A DNA stretch of 64,000 nucleotides from Flavobacterium chilense (lineage in GTDB: Bacteria; Bacteroidota; Bacteroidia; Flavobacteriales; Flavobacteriaceae): the NCBI RefSeq assembly GCF_001602525.1, contig NZ_LSYT01000004.1, positions 62,001 to 126,000 of the forward strand, read 5' to 3'. The translations under genes and the position numbers were made by a program. Below, piece after piece: positions 48,497 to 57,302 of the stretch (position 1 is the stretch's first letter; each line of letters starts with the position of its first letter). The notes under the pieces are model-generated. The model was not told where the DNA came from. It ran no database searches and worked only from the letters and a program-made list of their open reading frames with translations.

Positions 48497-49057
48497 TCAA
48501 GCTTTTTTAATGTATTTAATTTTGCCTTCCTTGTCTATAAAATCCAAAGAAGTAGCATTAACAGCTCCAAATTTTTCAAAATTTAATTTTGCTTCTTTCA
48601 AGGTCATATGATTCGGACCGTCTCCCCCATTTTCCCAAAAGCAAACAGAACAAATATCCCATAAACCATCTTCTCCATATCCAATTGAATAATATTCACA
48701 GCAAGGGCATAAACCAGCTTTTTCTACTTCGCCAGTTACTTTATCATCAAAATTTAAACCTGTATTATTCAATTTAAGTTCCAAATAAGAATTGCTTACA
48801 AACGACAATTCTCTTTTTAGATAATCTAATAATAATACTTCTGATTCTTCATTAAGAATTGGATTTGGAGTATTATTAATTAATTCTATAAAACTGTATG
48901 AAATTTTAGGATAACATCCGTTCTCTATAGCATTAACAATACCTTCTTTATCGCCAAAAAACCAATAATTATTTTCTAAAATCTCAAGCTTATCCTGATC
49001 AGATAAACTCTTCAATTCACATGCTGCAATAGCTTTTTTCGCTTCTTCTCTATCCAT
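48497..49057 (-). CDS. CPCC-family cysteine-rich protein
   Basis: 186 residues. The C-terminal half has the CPCC signature (GLCPCCEYYSIG ... WDICSVCFWENGGDGPNHMTLKEAKLNFEKFGAV), a small four-Cys, probably zinc-binding module. The N-terminal half is helical (DREEAKKAIAACELKSLSDQDKLEILE). Relatives occur as small cytoplasmic proteins, some beside toxin-immunity genes; function unknown. Convergent with the SUKH gene with 35 bases between stops. Confidence 0.8.
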   Translation of the reverse strand: MDREEAKKAIAACELKSLSDQDKLEILENNYWFFGDKEGIVNAIENGCYPKISYSFIELINNTPNPILNEESEVLLLDYLKRELSFVSNSYLELKLNNTGLNFDDKVTGEVEKAGLCPCCEYYSIGYGEDGLWDICSVCFWENGGDGPNHMTLKEAKLNFEKFGAVNATSLDFIDKEGKIKYIKKA

Positions 49058-49089
49058 CTGTTTAAATTCGTCTCATCCGCGTGCCAACA

Positions 49090-49935
49090 TCACGCACTAA
49101 TACGAATCGTTTTTCTAAACTCCGAAGGACTATTCCCTCTTTGTTTCTTAAAGAATTTATTAAAGTGACTTTCATCCGTAAAGCCAAATTCATACGCAAT
49201 TTCGTTAATACGTTTATCACTAAATTGCAAACGATGCTCAATTAGTTTCGTTTTATAATTACTGATATATTGCTGCATCGTTTCGCTGGCATGTTTTTTA
49301 AAATATCGTCCTAAATACGTATTCGAAATTCCAAAATAATCACTTATAGATTCCGCTTTAATCTTCTCCGGATAATAAATATTAGTCTGGATATATTGCA
49401 GAATATCCATTGCTTTAGCCTCACAACCAATATTTACCTGTTCCGGCAAATACTTCGCAATATTCCTTGCTACAATAATAATCAGCGTATTGACCAATTG
49501 CTGAATCAATTCCTGATTGTAAACATCTTTATCCTGATGTTCACGGCAAATAGCTTCAATCATTACTTTTACCAAACATTTATCCGCATCATTTTTTAAA
49601 ATACAACCCGGCTGATGATTCGCATTTTGCAGAATATACTCTAAACGCTGAATATTCTCGTTTTGTAAACTGGAATTCTTTAAATAAATATCATTAAACC
49701 TCAAAAAGAAAAATTTTGTTTTTGTTTCGATCGTAAAATTATGACAATCCTCAGGCGTTAATAAAAACATATGTCCGGCATCATATTCAAAAATATTTTT
49801 GTTGATGCATTGGGTTCCGGTTCCGCTCAGAATATAAACCAATTCAAAGAAATTATGACGATCTCCAACATCCGGATATTCATCCAGTGTTTCAAAAGAT
49901 ACAGTAAACGGTTCATATAAATTTTCTTTTTTCAT
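49090..49935 (-). CDS. AraC-family transcriptional regulator
   Basis: Met at 49935 (MKKENLYEPFTVSF) is chosen; the 21 residues upstream in the open frame run through the promoter elements. 281 residues: cupin-like sensing domain (about 15-150, with RHNFFELVYILSGTGTQ) and C-terminal double HTH (185-281: AESISDYFGISNTYLGRYFKKH, INEIAYEFGFTDESHFNKFFKKQRGNSPSEFR). Divergent from the aldo/keto reductase, which it probably controls. Confidence 0.92.
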   Translation of the reverse strand: MKKENLYEPFTVSFETLDEYPDVGDRHNFFELVYILSGTGTQCINKNIFEYDAGHMFLLTPEDCHNFTIETKTKFFFLRFNDIYLKNSSLQNENIQRLEYILQNANHQPGCILKNDADKCLVKVMIEAICREHQDKDVYNQELIQQLVNTLIIIVARNIAKYLPEQVNIGCEAKAMDILQYIQTNIYYPEKIKAESISDYFGISNTYLGRYFKKHASETMQQYISNYKTKLIEHRLQFSDKRINEIAYEFGFTDESHFNKFFKKQRGNSPSEFRKTIRISA

Positions 49936-49936
49936 G

Positions 49937-49966
49937 AGTTGCAAATTATTTGAAGTTGCAAATTTA
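49937..49966 (-). promoter_or_regulatory. Direct repeat and promoter box at the AraC gene start
   Basis: AGTTGCAAATT occurs at 49937-49947 and again at 49954-49964 (17-base period, a spacing fitting two AraC half-sites on one DNA face plus). The complement of 49959-49966 reads TAAATTTG, a Bacteroidota -7 box. The repeat ends two bases before the start codon, so autoregulation is plausible. Confidence 0.45.
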
Positions 49967-50012
49967 CATAAAAAAGGCAAATATATACAAGTTAACACTC
50001 TTAAAAATGGTA

Positions 50013-50020
50013 TAATTTTG
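50013..50020 (+). promoter_or_regulatory. Possible -7 box for the aldo/keto reductase
   Basis: TAATTTTG fits TAnnTTTG, 34 bases before the ATG; the -33 element is weak, as expected for an activator-dependent promoter. Confidence 0.4.
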
Positions 50021-50053
50021 CCAAGTAAAATTTAAGATTTAAAATACAACATC

Positions 50054-51040
50054 ATGGAATATAGAAAATTAGGCAACTCAGAACTTGAATTATCAACTAT
50101 AACTTACGGTGCATTTGCTATTGGCGGGAACATGTGGGGCGGAAACGAAAAGAAAGATTCTATCGATTCTATCCACGCCTCAATCGATCACGGTGTAACT
50201 ACAATCGACACCGCTCCTTTTTACGGATTTGGTTTAAGTGAAGAAATGATTGGAGAAGCTTTAAAATCTCAAGACCGTTCAAAAGTACAATTGCTAACCA
50301 AATTTGGTTTGGTTTGGGACGGAAGCAACAACGGAAAAGGCGATTTCTTTTTTGATGCCGACGACAACGGAAAAAAAATACCAGTCTACAAATATTCGTC
50401 AAAAGAAAGCGTAATAAAAGAAGTCGAAGAAAGCCTGAAACGTCTTCAAACAGATTATATCGACTTATTACAAATTCACTGGCCAGACACAACAACACCA
50501 ATTTCTGAAACGATGCAAGCCGTTGAAACATTACTTCAGCAAGGAAAAATCAGAGCATTTGGCGTAAGCAATTACAGCATTCCGCAAATTCAGGAAGCGC
50601 AAAAAACAGTTCAGATTGCATCAAATCAGGTTGCTTTCAGTATGCTGAACCGCAAAATTGAAACCGATTTAATTCCGTTCACCGTTTCAGAAAACATCGG
50701 AATCATTGCTTACAGTCCAATGGAAAGAGGTTTGTTAACCGGAAAATATTTCACCGACAGCAAGTTAAAAGAAAACGATCACAGAAATGGTTATTTCGGT
50801 CAGTTTGATCTTCAAAAAGTAAAAACTTTAGTTGAAGAATTGAGTTCATTGGCACATTCAAAACACATTTCAATTTCGCAATTAGTATTACGCTGGACGA
50901 CTTTACAAAAAGGAATTGCAATTGTTTTAGCCGGAGCAAGAAACGCAGAACAAGCCATTTCTAATGCCAAAACAATGGATTTCGATTTATCTGTTTCAGA
51001 ATTAGATTTCATTAATCAGGCTATTTCAAAATTAAAATAA
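50054..51040 (+). CDS. Aldo/keto reductase
   Basis: 328 residues, cytoplasmic TIM barrel. The tetrad is visible: Asp in TTIDTAPFYG (with Tyr), Lys in LLTKFGLVW, and His in DLLQIHWPD. FGVSNYSIPQI and IAYSPMERGLLTGKY belong to the general AKR family that reduces sugar or other aldehydes with NADPH. A divergent AraC regulator adjoins it. A dispersed repeat begins four bases after the stop. Confidence 0.94.
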   Translation: MEYRKLGNSELELSTITYGAFAIGGNMWGGNEKKDSIDSIHASIDHGVTTIDTAPFYGFGLSEEMIGEALKSQDRSKVQLLTKFGLVWDGSNNGKGDFFFDADDNGKKIPVYKYSSKESVIKEVEESLKRLQTDYIDLLQIHWPDTTTPISETMQAVETLLQQGKIRAFGVSNYSIPQIQEAQKTVQIASNQVAFSMLNRKIETDLIPFTVSENIGIIAYSPMERGLLTGKYFTDSKLKENDHRNGYFGQFDLQKVKTLVEELSSLAHSKHISISQLVLRWTTLQKGIAIVLAGARNAEQAISNAKTMDFDLSVSELDFINQAISKLK

Positions 51041-51043
51041 TAT

Positions 51044-51233
51044 TTTAAACACATAGAAAAATAGTTTTACTTTCTCTATAAAGGCGTTTCACTTATTTAA
51101 AATGTACATAGTATTCGCAATCTGGTCATTCCGGGAAACGAGAAAGAACTAACTTTAAGAACTATGCTTTAAAAACTAGTTTCTTTCCATTCTCTTTTCC
51201 AGATAGAAAAACCTATGTTTCTATGTGTTTAAA
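51044..51233. repeat. Dispersed repeat family, copy E (longest)
   Basis: Ends TTTAAACACATAGAAA and CCTATGTTTCTATGTGTTTAAA are inverted. Interior AAAGGCGTTTCACTT (about 51081) and AAACTAGTTTCTTT (about 51173) match copy D inside the PUL. About 190 bases, no ORF. Together with the next repeat it fills the 339-base gap 51041-51379. Confidence 0.8.
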
Positions 51234-51263
51234 AACAATCTCAAAAATTAAATAACTAGAATT

Positions 51264-51352
51264 TGGGCGTGTCCCAAGCGCCGGGCTATCCGTTGCAATC
51301 TTTTATGCCGAACCCCGGCACAAAAGGATTTCCACTACTATCCCTCACGCAT
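51264..51352. repeat. GC-richer dispersed flavobacterial repeat
   Basis: TGGGCGTGTCCCAAGCGCCGG then GGCTATCCGTT, a hairpin TTTTATGCCG/CGGCACAAAA (about 51301-51325) and CTATCCCTCACGC. Much richer in GC than its surroundings. I recognise closely similar blocks in intergenic gaps of other Flavobacterium genomes. It creates a false N-terminal extension on the next gene. Confidence 0.65.
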
Positions 51353-51379
51353 CCATTTTCAAAAGAACATAAAGTAAAA

Positions 51380-51982
51380 ATGAAAAAAATATTTATTATC
51401 AACGGAAGTCAAAATTTTGCCCATTCAGGTGGAAAATTCAACGAAACCGTTACCGATTGGACAATTGAGTTTTTAAAAAGCAAAAACTACGAAATAAAAA
51501 CAACTGATATTAAACAAGATATCGATCTTGACGAAGAAGTAGAAAAATTCGTCTGGGCAGATATTGTAGTGTATCATACACCTGTTTGGTGGTTTCAGGT
51601 CCCTAATCTTTTCAAAAAATACATCGACGATGTTTTCACTGCCGGACACAACAAAGGAATTTATAAAAGTGACGGCAGAACAAGAACAAATCCGGACATT
51701 AATTACGGTACCGGCGGACAATTACACGGACGTAAATACATGCTTACCACAAGCTGGAATGCGCCTGCAACGGCCTTTACTCTTCCGGGAGAATTCTTCG
51801 AAGAAACATCTGTAGATGACGGAGTTATGTTTGGTTTCCATAAAATGAATAAATTTGTAGGAATGCAAAAACTGGACGGGTTTCATTTTCACGATGTTGA
51901 GAAAGGCGCAACAGCTGAAAACATTGAAATCTTTAAAGAAAACTATACCAAACATTTAGAACAAACCTTTAAAACTCTATAA
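51380..51982 (+). CDS. NAD(P)H-dependent quinone oxidoreductase (MdaB-like flavodoxin fold)
   Basis: Start ATG 51380 (MKKIFIINGSQNFAHSGGKFNE) begins at the first beta-strand; the upstream frame is repeat DNA. 200 residues of the Flavodoxin_2 family with VYHTPVWWFQVPNLFKKYIDDVF, GKYMLTTSWNAP and GFHKMNKFVGM. Reduces quinones by two electrons with FAD/NAD(P)H in the cytoplasm. First of three tightly spaced genes (2 and 10 base gaps) for quinone/electrophile handling. Confidence 0.9.
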   Translation: MKKIFIINGSQNFAHSGGKFNETVTDWTIEFLKSKNYEIKTTDIKQDIDLDEEVEKFVWADIVVYHTPVWWFQVPNLFKKYIDDVFTAGHNKGIYKSDGRTRTNPDINYGTGGQLHGRKYMLTTSWNAPATAFTLPGEFFEETSVDDGVMFGFHKMNKFVGMQKLDGFHFHDVEKGATAENIEIFKENYTKHLEQTFKTL

Positions 51983-51984
51983 CT

Positions 51985-52263
51985 ATGATTTCAATTACAG
52001 CAATTTTAAAAAGCAAACCGGAAACTACAGAACAAATACGAAGCATGTTAAATCATTTGGTTACCGAAACCAGAAAAGAAGCTGCCTGCGTACGTTACGA
52101 CCTTCATGCTGTCGATCATGTTTTTATTATTTGGGAAGAATGGAAAGATCAGCCAGGTCTTGACATTCATAACAATCAGCCCTATTTAGTTGATTTTATT
52201 GCTCAAAGCGAAAGTTTGGTTGCCTCGCCTATTCAGGTTTACAAAACAACACAAATACTATAA
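51985..52263 (+). CDS. Antibiotic biosynthesis monooxygenase (ABM, YgiN-like) protein
   Basis: 92 residues with the ferredoxin-like ABM fold: ISITAILKSKPETTEQIRSML, CVRYDLHAVDHVFIIWEEWKD, VDFIAQSESLV. E. coli YgiN pairs with MdaB in a quinol redox cycle, and here it follows the MdaB-like gene by 2 bases, supporting the same partnership. Cytoplasmic. Confidence 0.9.
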   Translation: MISITAILKSKPETTEQIRSMLNHLVTETRKEAACVRYDLHAVDHVFIIWEEWKDQPGLDIHNNQPYLVDFIAQSESLVASPIQVYKTTQIL

Positions 52264-52273
52264 TCTAAAAACG

Positions 52274-53251
52274 ATGAAAGCACTATTGACCAATACTTAC
52301 GAATCTGAATTTGTAAGCACCGAAATTGATAAACCAACTCCTAAAAAAGGAGAAGTGTTAGTCAAAATACACGCAAGCGGCGTAAATCCAATCGATAACA
52401 AAATCAGAATTGGAGTTTCTCCTTATGCATCACCTGTATTACCTGCCGTTCTAGGAACTGATCTTGCCGGCGTTATTGAACAAATTGGCGAAGGCGTTAC
52501 GCAATTTAAAGTGGGAGATGAAGTTTACGGACTTGCCGGAGGCGTTTTAGGTCTTCAGGGAACTTTAGCAGAATATACTGCTGTAGATGCTGATTTATTG
52601 GCCATAAAACCAAAAAATCTAACCATGAAAGAAGCAGCAGGAATTCCGCTTGTATTGCTTACTGCCTGGGAAGGTTTGATTGACAGAGCCCAGGTAAAAA
52701 AAGGGGATAAAGTTTTAGTTCATGCCGGAGCCGGTGGCGTTGGACATATGGTTGTTCAATTGGCTAAAATTTTTGGTGCAGAGGTTTATGCAACTGTTTC
52801 TTCTCAAAAAGCAGACACTGTAAAATCATTTGGAGCTACAGCAATTGATAAAAATACTCCTGTAGAAGATTATGTAAATCAATACACTGACGGAAAAGGT
52901 TTTGATATTGTTTATGACACCCTTGGTGGTCAGTCACTTGACAACTCTTTTAAGGCCATTCGTCATTATGGTCAAATTAGCAGTTGCGCTGCTTTTGGCA
53001 CTCATACGCTGGCAACAAGTTCACTTCGTTCAGGTAGCATTCATGGTGTTTTTGTTTTGCACCCAATGATTAGCGGCGACGGAAGAAAACATCATGGTGA
53101 TATCCTGACAGAAGTAACCAGACTAATCGAAGAAGGAAAATTAAAACCAATCATCGATCCAAGAAAATTCACCTTAGATAATGCTATAGAAGCGCACAAA
53201 GCGGTAAGTGACGGCTCTTCTTTTGGTAAAATTGTTATTGATGTAATTTAA
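52274..53251 (+). CDS. Zinc-free MDR-family NADPH:quinone/enone oxidoreductase
   Basis: Start ATG 52274 (MKALLTNTYESEF), ten bases after the ABM stop; the longer frame overlaps that gene. 325 residues: GroES-like domain (KPTPKKGEVLVKIHASGVNPIDNKIR) and Rossmann domain (VLVHAGAGGVGHMVVQLAKIFGAEV). No structural zinc cysteines, as in quinone oxidoreductases. Third gene of the quinone-detoxification operon. Confidence 0.93.
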   Translation: MKALLTNTYESEFVSTEIDKPTPKKGEVLVKIHASGVNPIDNKIRIGVSPYASPVLPAVLGTDLAGVIEQIGEGVTQFKVGDEVYGLAGGVLGLQGTLAEYTAVDADLLAIKPKNLTMKEAAGIPLVLLTAWEGLIDRAQVKKGDKVLVHAGAGGVGHMVVQLAKIFGAEVYATVSSQKADTVKSFGATAIDKNTPVEDYVNQYTDGKGFDIVYDTLGGQSLDNSFKAIRHYGQISSCAAFGTHTLATSSLRSGSIHGVFVLHPMISGDGRKHHGDILTEVTRLIEEGKLKPIIDPRKFTLDNAIEAHKAVSDGSSFGKIVIDVI

Positions 53252-53315
53252 TTTTTAGAATAAAATTAATCATTTTAAGCCTGACTTTTATTGCAGAATC
53301 AAGCTATTACATACA

Positions 53316-53348
53316 AAAAGAGACTATCTCACGATAGTCTCTTTTTTT
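53316..53348. terminator. Bidirectional terminator
   Basis: AAAAAGAGACTATC / GATAGTCTCTTTTT with loop TCAC; A-run before and T-run after serve the oxidoreductase operon (+) and the M43 protease gene (-), whose stop is at 53362. Confidence 0.88.
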
Positions 53349-53361
53349 TATATTCTGTAAC

Positions 53362-56300
53362 TTACTTCTTTATTATTTTTTGTGTATACGACTTCTTAGC
53401 AGACGAAGTCACATTAAGAAAATATATTCCCTTGGTTTTACCTGATAAATTAATAGCTTTATCAGTACTGCTACCACCAGAGAAAGTTTCTGTATAAATT
53501 AGTTTTCCTTCCGGGCTATGAACTGTAACAGTATAATTATCTGCTGTAGGCGGCGTAGCCAGATAAAACACATTACTTGACGGATTAGGATATACCTGAA
53601 CTCCTTTTAAATTATTTATTTCTTTTGGATTAGTTACAGCCAGATTAGATGCGTTATCTATTTTTAAATTATCAAACCAAATTCTGGTTCCGTATCCTGA
53701 AGTATTTTTTATTTTAAGTAAAACATTTTTCTGTTGCTGTACGATACTTAAATCAACTTTTTCAGTTCTCCAGTCAGAATCTTTAGTCGGAATCCAATCG
53801 TTTGTTTCATTTGATCCTGTTGTTGCCGGATCATCCTGAATGGGCGGCGAAACAGTCTGCAACTGCAATTGGTTTTTAGAATATACTTTTGTCCAGGTCA
53901 CACCACAATCTGACGATACTTCTATATCAATCTGATCAGGAGCCGGAGTTGGATCATAAGCATTTAAATATTGCGTATAAGCCAGATCAAAGTGCAAATA
54001 TGGTGTTGTAACAGCAGAAAAATCTAACGATTTTAAAATCAACTCATCGATCTTACCCGTAGGATTATCAGCATTATTAATTACCAGACAAGACAAATCA
54101 CCTTTGCCTGCATCAGAACGTTTTTCCCATGTTATCGCGTCCTGATCAGGATTAATGATTTCCCAGTCCTCAATAGGAAAACTTCCTTCAAAATTTTCTG
54201 AAAAAGGAATACTGTTTTTGCTTTTCACTACCACTACACCTGTTTTTGATTGTAGAGTTCCTGTTCCATAGGCATTAGAAGCAGTTAAAGTTACATTATA
54301 TTTTCCCGGACTATTATAAATAACCGCCGGGGTTTTACTTGTAGAAGTAGCCGGTGTACCGCCCGGAAATGACCACGACCATGCGGTAGGTTCTCCTGTT
54401 GAATTGTCTTTGAACGTAATAGGAAGATCACTGCATAATCTTTGATTTTCGATTACAAATTCTGAAACCGGTGTTTCTTTACTGTCAAAAGTAAATTTTA
54501 GATTATCAATCCATATCCTTGAACCATATCCCGAAGTATTTTTAAATTTAAATAAAACATTCGATTGTCCTTTAAAATTTGACAATAACACCCTTTCTGT
54601 CCTCCAGTCAGAATCTGAGGCCGGAATCCAGTTGTTCGGATCATTACTCACTGCGGTTTCCAATTCAGTATGTGTTTTTAAATAAACACTTTCCCAGGTA
54701 AGACCACAATCTTTTGAAGCCAGAATTTCAAGAACATCCGGACTTGCAGTATCAAATTTAGCATAAGCAATATCAAATGAAAAATCCGTTACTCCAACCG
54801 ATAAATCAGTCGGTTTGAGGATAATTTCATCTACCTCGCCTACTTTACTATTGTCTGCATTATTCATCATCATACACGACGCTGAATTATGTCCTACTCC
54901 TGTATGTTTTTCCCAGGTTAGTTTTGTATCCGGATTGATGATTTCCCATTCAGCAGGAGGAAAAGAACCTTCAAAACCTTCAGTAAAAGAAGTTCTATAA
55001 GGATCAACAACGTTTATAAAATTATTTTTAGTCATAGTTGTTCCTGTACCATTTGCATTTTTAGTTGTAAGTGTTACAGCATATGAACCAGGCGAATTAT
55101 AATGAACTACCGGATTTTGATCTGTAGACGTTGCAGGTGTTCCTCCAGGGAAAGTCCAGTTCCAGGAAGTAGGATTTCCTGTTGAAGCATCTATAAAAGG
55201 AGCCGTAACACTATTGCATCGGGTACCTCTCACTGCAGAAGCAAAATCAGAGACAGGAGTAGCCGCCTGAGTTATCGCTACATTTACATTATCAATCCAG
55301 ATTCTTGTTCCGTAACCCGACACATTTACAAACCGAATAGAAACATTGTTATTTCCTATATAAGCACTAAGATCTACAATTTCTTTTCTCCAGTTGGCAT
55401 CTGAAACTGGTATCCAGTTATTAGCCAGAGCCGTAGGGACAGCCGTGGTTTCTAAATCAGTATGCATTTTCGAATATACATCGTTCCAGTTTAGACCACA
55501 ATCTGTAGAAACCTGAACTTTTAAAATATCCGGACTTGAATCATCAAACTTTGTATAAGCGACATCAAAAAACAGCTGACTGTTTTGTCCAGAAGTAAAA
55601 TCAAAATAAGGTAATCTGATATAATCTAAAGCACCTACCACAGCATTATCGGCATTGTTCATGATCATGCACGAACTATCATTATGCCCCACATCTTTAC
55701 GTTTTTCCCAGCCTAATCCTTTATCGGGATTTGTAATTTCCCAACCCGCAGGAGGAAAACTTCCGGCAAAAGTCTCTGTTAAATTTACAGTTGATTTTTG
55801 ATCTACTTCAATGTAATTTGCTATTTCTTTTGTATTTGTTCCCAAGGAATTGGTTACCTGCAAAGTCACTTTATACCTTCCGGATGCATTATAAGTCACT
55901 ACCGGATTTTTAGCTGTAGAAGTAGCAGGAACACCACCTTCAAAAGTCCACACTCTCGAAGTAGGCAATCCAAAAGAAGCATCATTAAAAGCAATTGTTT
56001 TTCCGGAGCAAATAGCTGTTGTACTGCTGCTGAAATTGGCAACCGGAGCAGTTTCGATCACCCCAACAGAACCAAGATTGCTTTCCTGCCATAACAATCC
56101 TCTCGGATATTTGGCCACAGTCTTATCTTCTAACCAAAACGTCATTGCATTCGTCTGATCTCTGGTGTACATGTTCTGGCAATCTGTATTATAATCCATG
56201 TGGTTTTCTGCATTTGCATATACGCCACAGCTATTTAACACGTTTCTGGTACAGCCCTCAGCAACTTTAGTTGGCGGAGTATCAGCCATACCATCATTTA

Positions 56301-57045
56301 CAGGATCACAATCATCCTGAAAAGTATGTTTTAATCCAAAATAATGACCAAACTCATGTGTCATTACTTTTGCGAAAGTAGCACTTGCATTTGAGCCACA
56401 AGTACTTCCTATATATCGGTGATTGTAAGCAACACGCGGAATGGCATCCTGAATAGGCAAAAATGCATGTCCGGAACCAACAGATCCCTGACCCGTATTG
56501 GGCTCATCAACCACGAGAACATCCAGATAATAACGGTTATTTTTACCATACCAGATATAATCATAAATTTTAGCATCGTATCCGTCTACAACATGTGCTT
56601 CCGGATGCCAGTCTAAACCGGGAATTTCCAAAGGATTTCCGTCAGGATCAACAGTTGCCAGAACAAACTGAATATTCATTTTACTTTTAACAGCATCAAA
56701 ACGGGGATCCGTCATGTTATATTCCGGAAACAAACCGTTAAAATCCTTATTTACCGTAAGCAATGCATCATCAATTCTGCATTTCATATCAGCTTTGGTA
56801 AAGACATTGTTAATATTTGTTCCATCAGTCAAAATGTGAAATACCACCGGAATGATATAAGGAACATTTGCTGTTTTTTTCGTATTTCCCTTTTTCCAGG
56901 TTTTAATTTTAGATAAGGATTTCTGAAATACAGCCTCCTCTTTTTGAGATAATTGAGTTCCGCATCCAATTGGGTTTTGGTTTTGCCCAAAGGTAATGCA
57001 GCATTGAAGCAGAAAAACTGCAGCAATAAAGTAGTTTTTTTTCAA
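53362..57045 (-). CDS. Secreted M43 (pappalysin-type) metalloprotease with PKD and adhesin repeats, T9SS cargo
   Basis: No ATG is available; TTG at 57045 gives LKKNYFIAAVFLLQCCITFGQ, a proper signal peptide, and 1227 residues. Zinc site HEFGHYFGLKH (230-240) with Met-turn NHMDYNTD marks M43B. Then come three alternating units, each a PKD domain (e.g. WTFPGGTPATSTDQNPVV) plus a jelly-roll 'cleaved adhesin/MAM-like' domain (GSFPPAGWEITNP ... SGYGTRIWIDN). The last ~75 residues (VYPNPSSNVFYLAT ... KGIYFLNVTSS) are a T9SS type A sorting signal. Extracellular protease, probably cell-attached or released. Confidence 0.92.
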   Translation of the reverse strand: MKKNYFIAAVFLLQCCITFGQNQNPIGCGTQLSQKEEAVFQKSLSKIKTWKKGNTKKTANVPYIIPVVFHILTDGTNINNVFTKADMKCRIDDALLTVNKDFNGLFPEYNMTDPRFDAVKSKMNIQFVLATVDPDGNPLEIPGLDWHPEAHVVDGYDAKIYDYIWYGKNNRYYLDVLVVDEPNTGQGSVGSGHAFLPIQDAIPRVAYNHRYIGSTCGSNASATFAKVMTHEFGHYFGLKHTFQDDCDPVNDGMADTPPTKVAEGCTRNVLNSCGVYANAENHMDYNTDCQNMYTRDQTNAMTFWLEDKTVAKYPRGLLWQESNLGSVGVIETAPVANFSSSTTAICSGKTIAFNDASFGLPTSRVWTFEGGVPATSTAKNPVVTYNASGRYKVTLQVTNSLGTNTKEIANYIEVDQKSTVNLTETFAGSFPPAGWEITNPDKGLGWEKRKDVGHNDSSCMIMNNADNAVVGALDYIRLPYFDFTSGQNSQLFFDVAYTKFDDSSPDILKVQVSTDCGLNWNDVYSKMHTDLETTAVPTALANNWIPVSDANWRKEIVDLSAYIGNNNVSIRFVNVSGYGTRIWIDNVNVAITQAATPVSDFASAVRGTRCNSVTAPFIDASTGNPTSWNWTFPGGTPATSTDQNPVVHYNSPGSYAVTLTTKNANGTGTTMTKNNFINVVDPYRTSFTEGFEGSFPPAEWEIINPDTKLTWEKHTGVGHNSASCMMMNNADNSKVGEVDEIILKPTDLSVGVTDFSFDIAYAKFDTASPDVLEILASKDCGLTWESVYLKTHTELETAVSNDPNNWIPASDSDWRTERVLLSNFKGQSNVLFKFKNTSGYGSRIWIDNLKFTFDSKETPVSEFVIENQRLCSDLPITFKDNSTGEPTAWSWSFPGGTPATSTSKTPAVIYNSPGKYNVTLTASNAYGTGTLQSKTGVVVVKSKNSIPFSENFEGSFPIEDWEIINPDQDAITWEKRSDAGKGDLSCLVINNADNPTGKIDELILKSLDFSAVTTPYLHFDLAYTQYLNAYDPTPAPDQIDIEVSSDCGVTWTKVYSKNQLQLQTVSPPIQDDPATTGSNETNDWIPTKDSDWRTEKVDLSIVQQQKNVLLKIKNTSGYGTRIWFDNLKIDNASNLAVTNPKEINNLKGVQVYPNPSSNVFYLATPPTADNYTVTVHSPEGKLIYTETFSGGSSTDKAINLSGKTKGIYFLNVTSSAKKSYTQKIIKK

Positions 57046-57302
57046 GGTAGTCGTTTTTTTGTTAGTTATACTCAAATACAGGATTATCAAAAGATCAGTT
57101 AAAAAGGTCAGTTTTAAATGTTCCTCTTTTTCAATTCCTGAATCTGAACTTGTTTTTTGATAAAAATATTTATTTCACTAACAAACAATCGATATTATCT
57201 TATCGTAAAACAATTGTATATTATCTGCTTTTCATCTCTTATTAAATTTTTAAAACCTGAAAATCTATAAAGCATTTATATCTGTAAAACAGAAATAATC
57301 CC

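Noticed and set aside
51263..51379. N-terminal extension of the MdaB-like protein
   Set aside because: Encoded by a dispersed repeat; the fold starts at the Met encoded at 51380.
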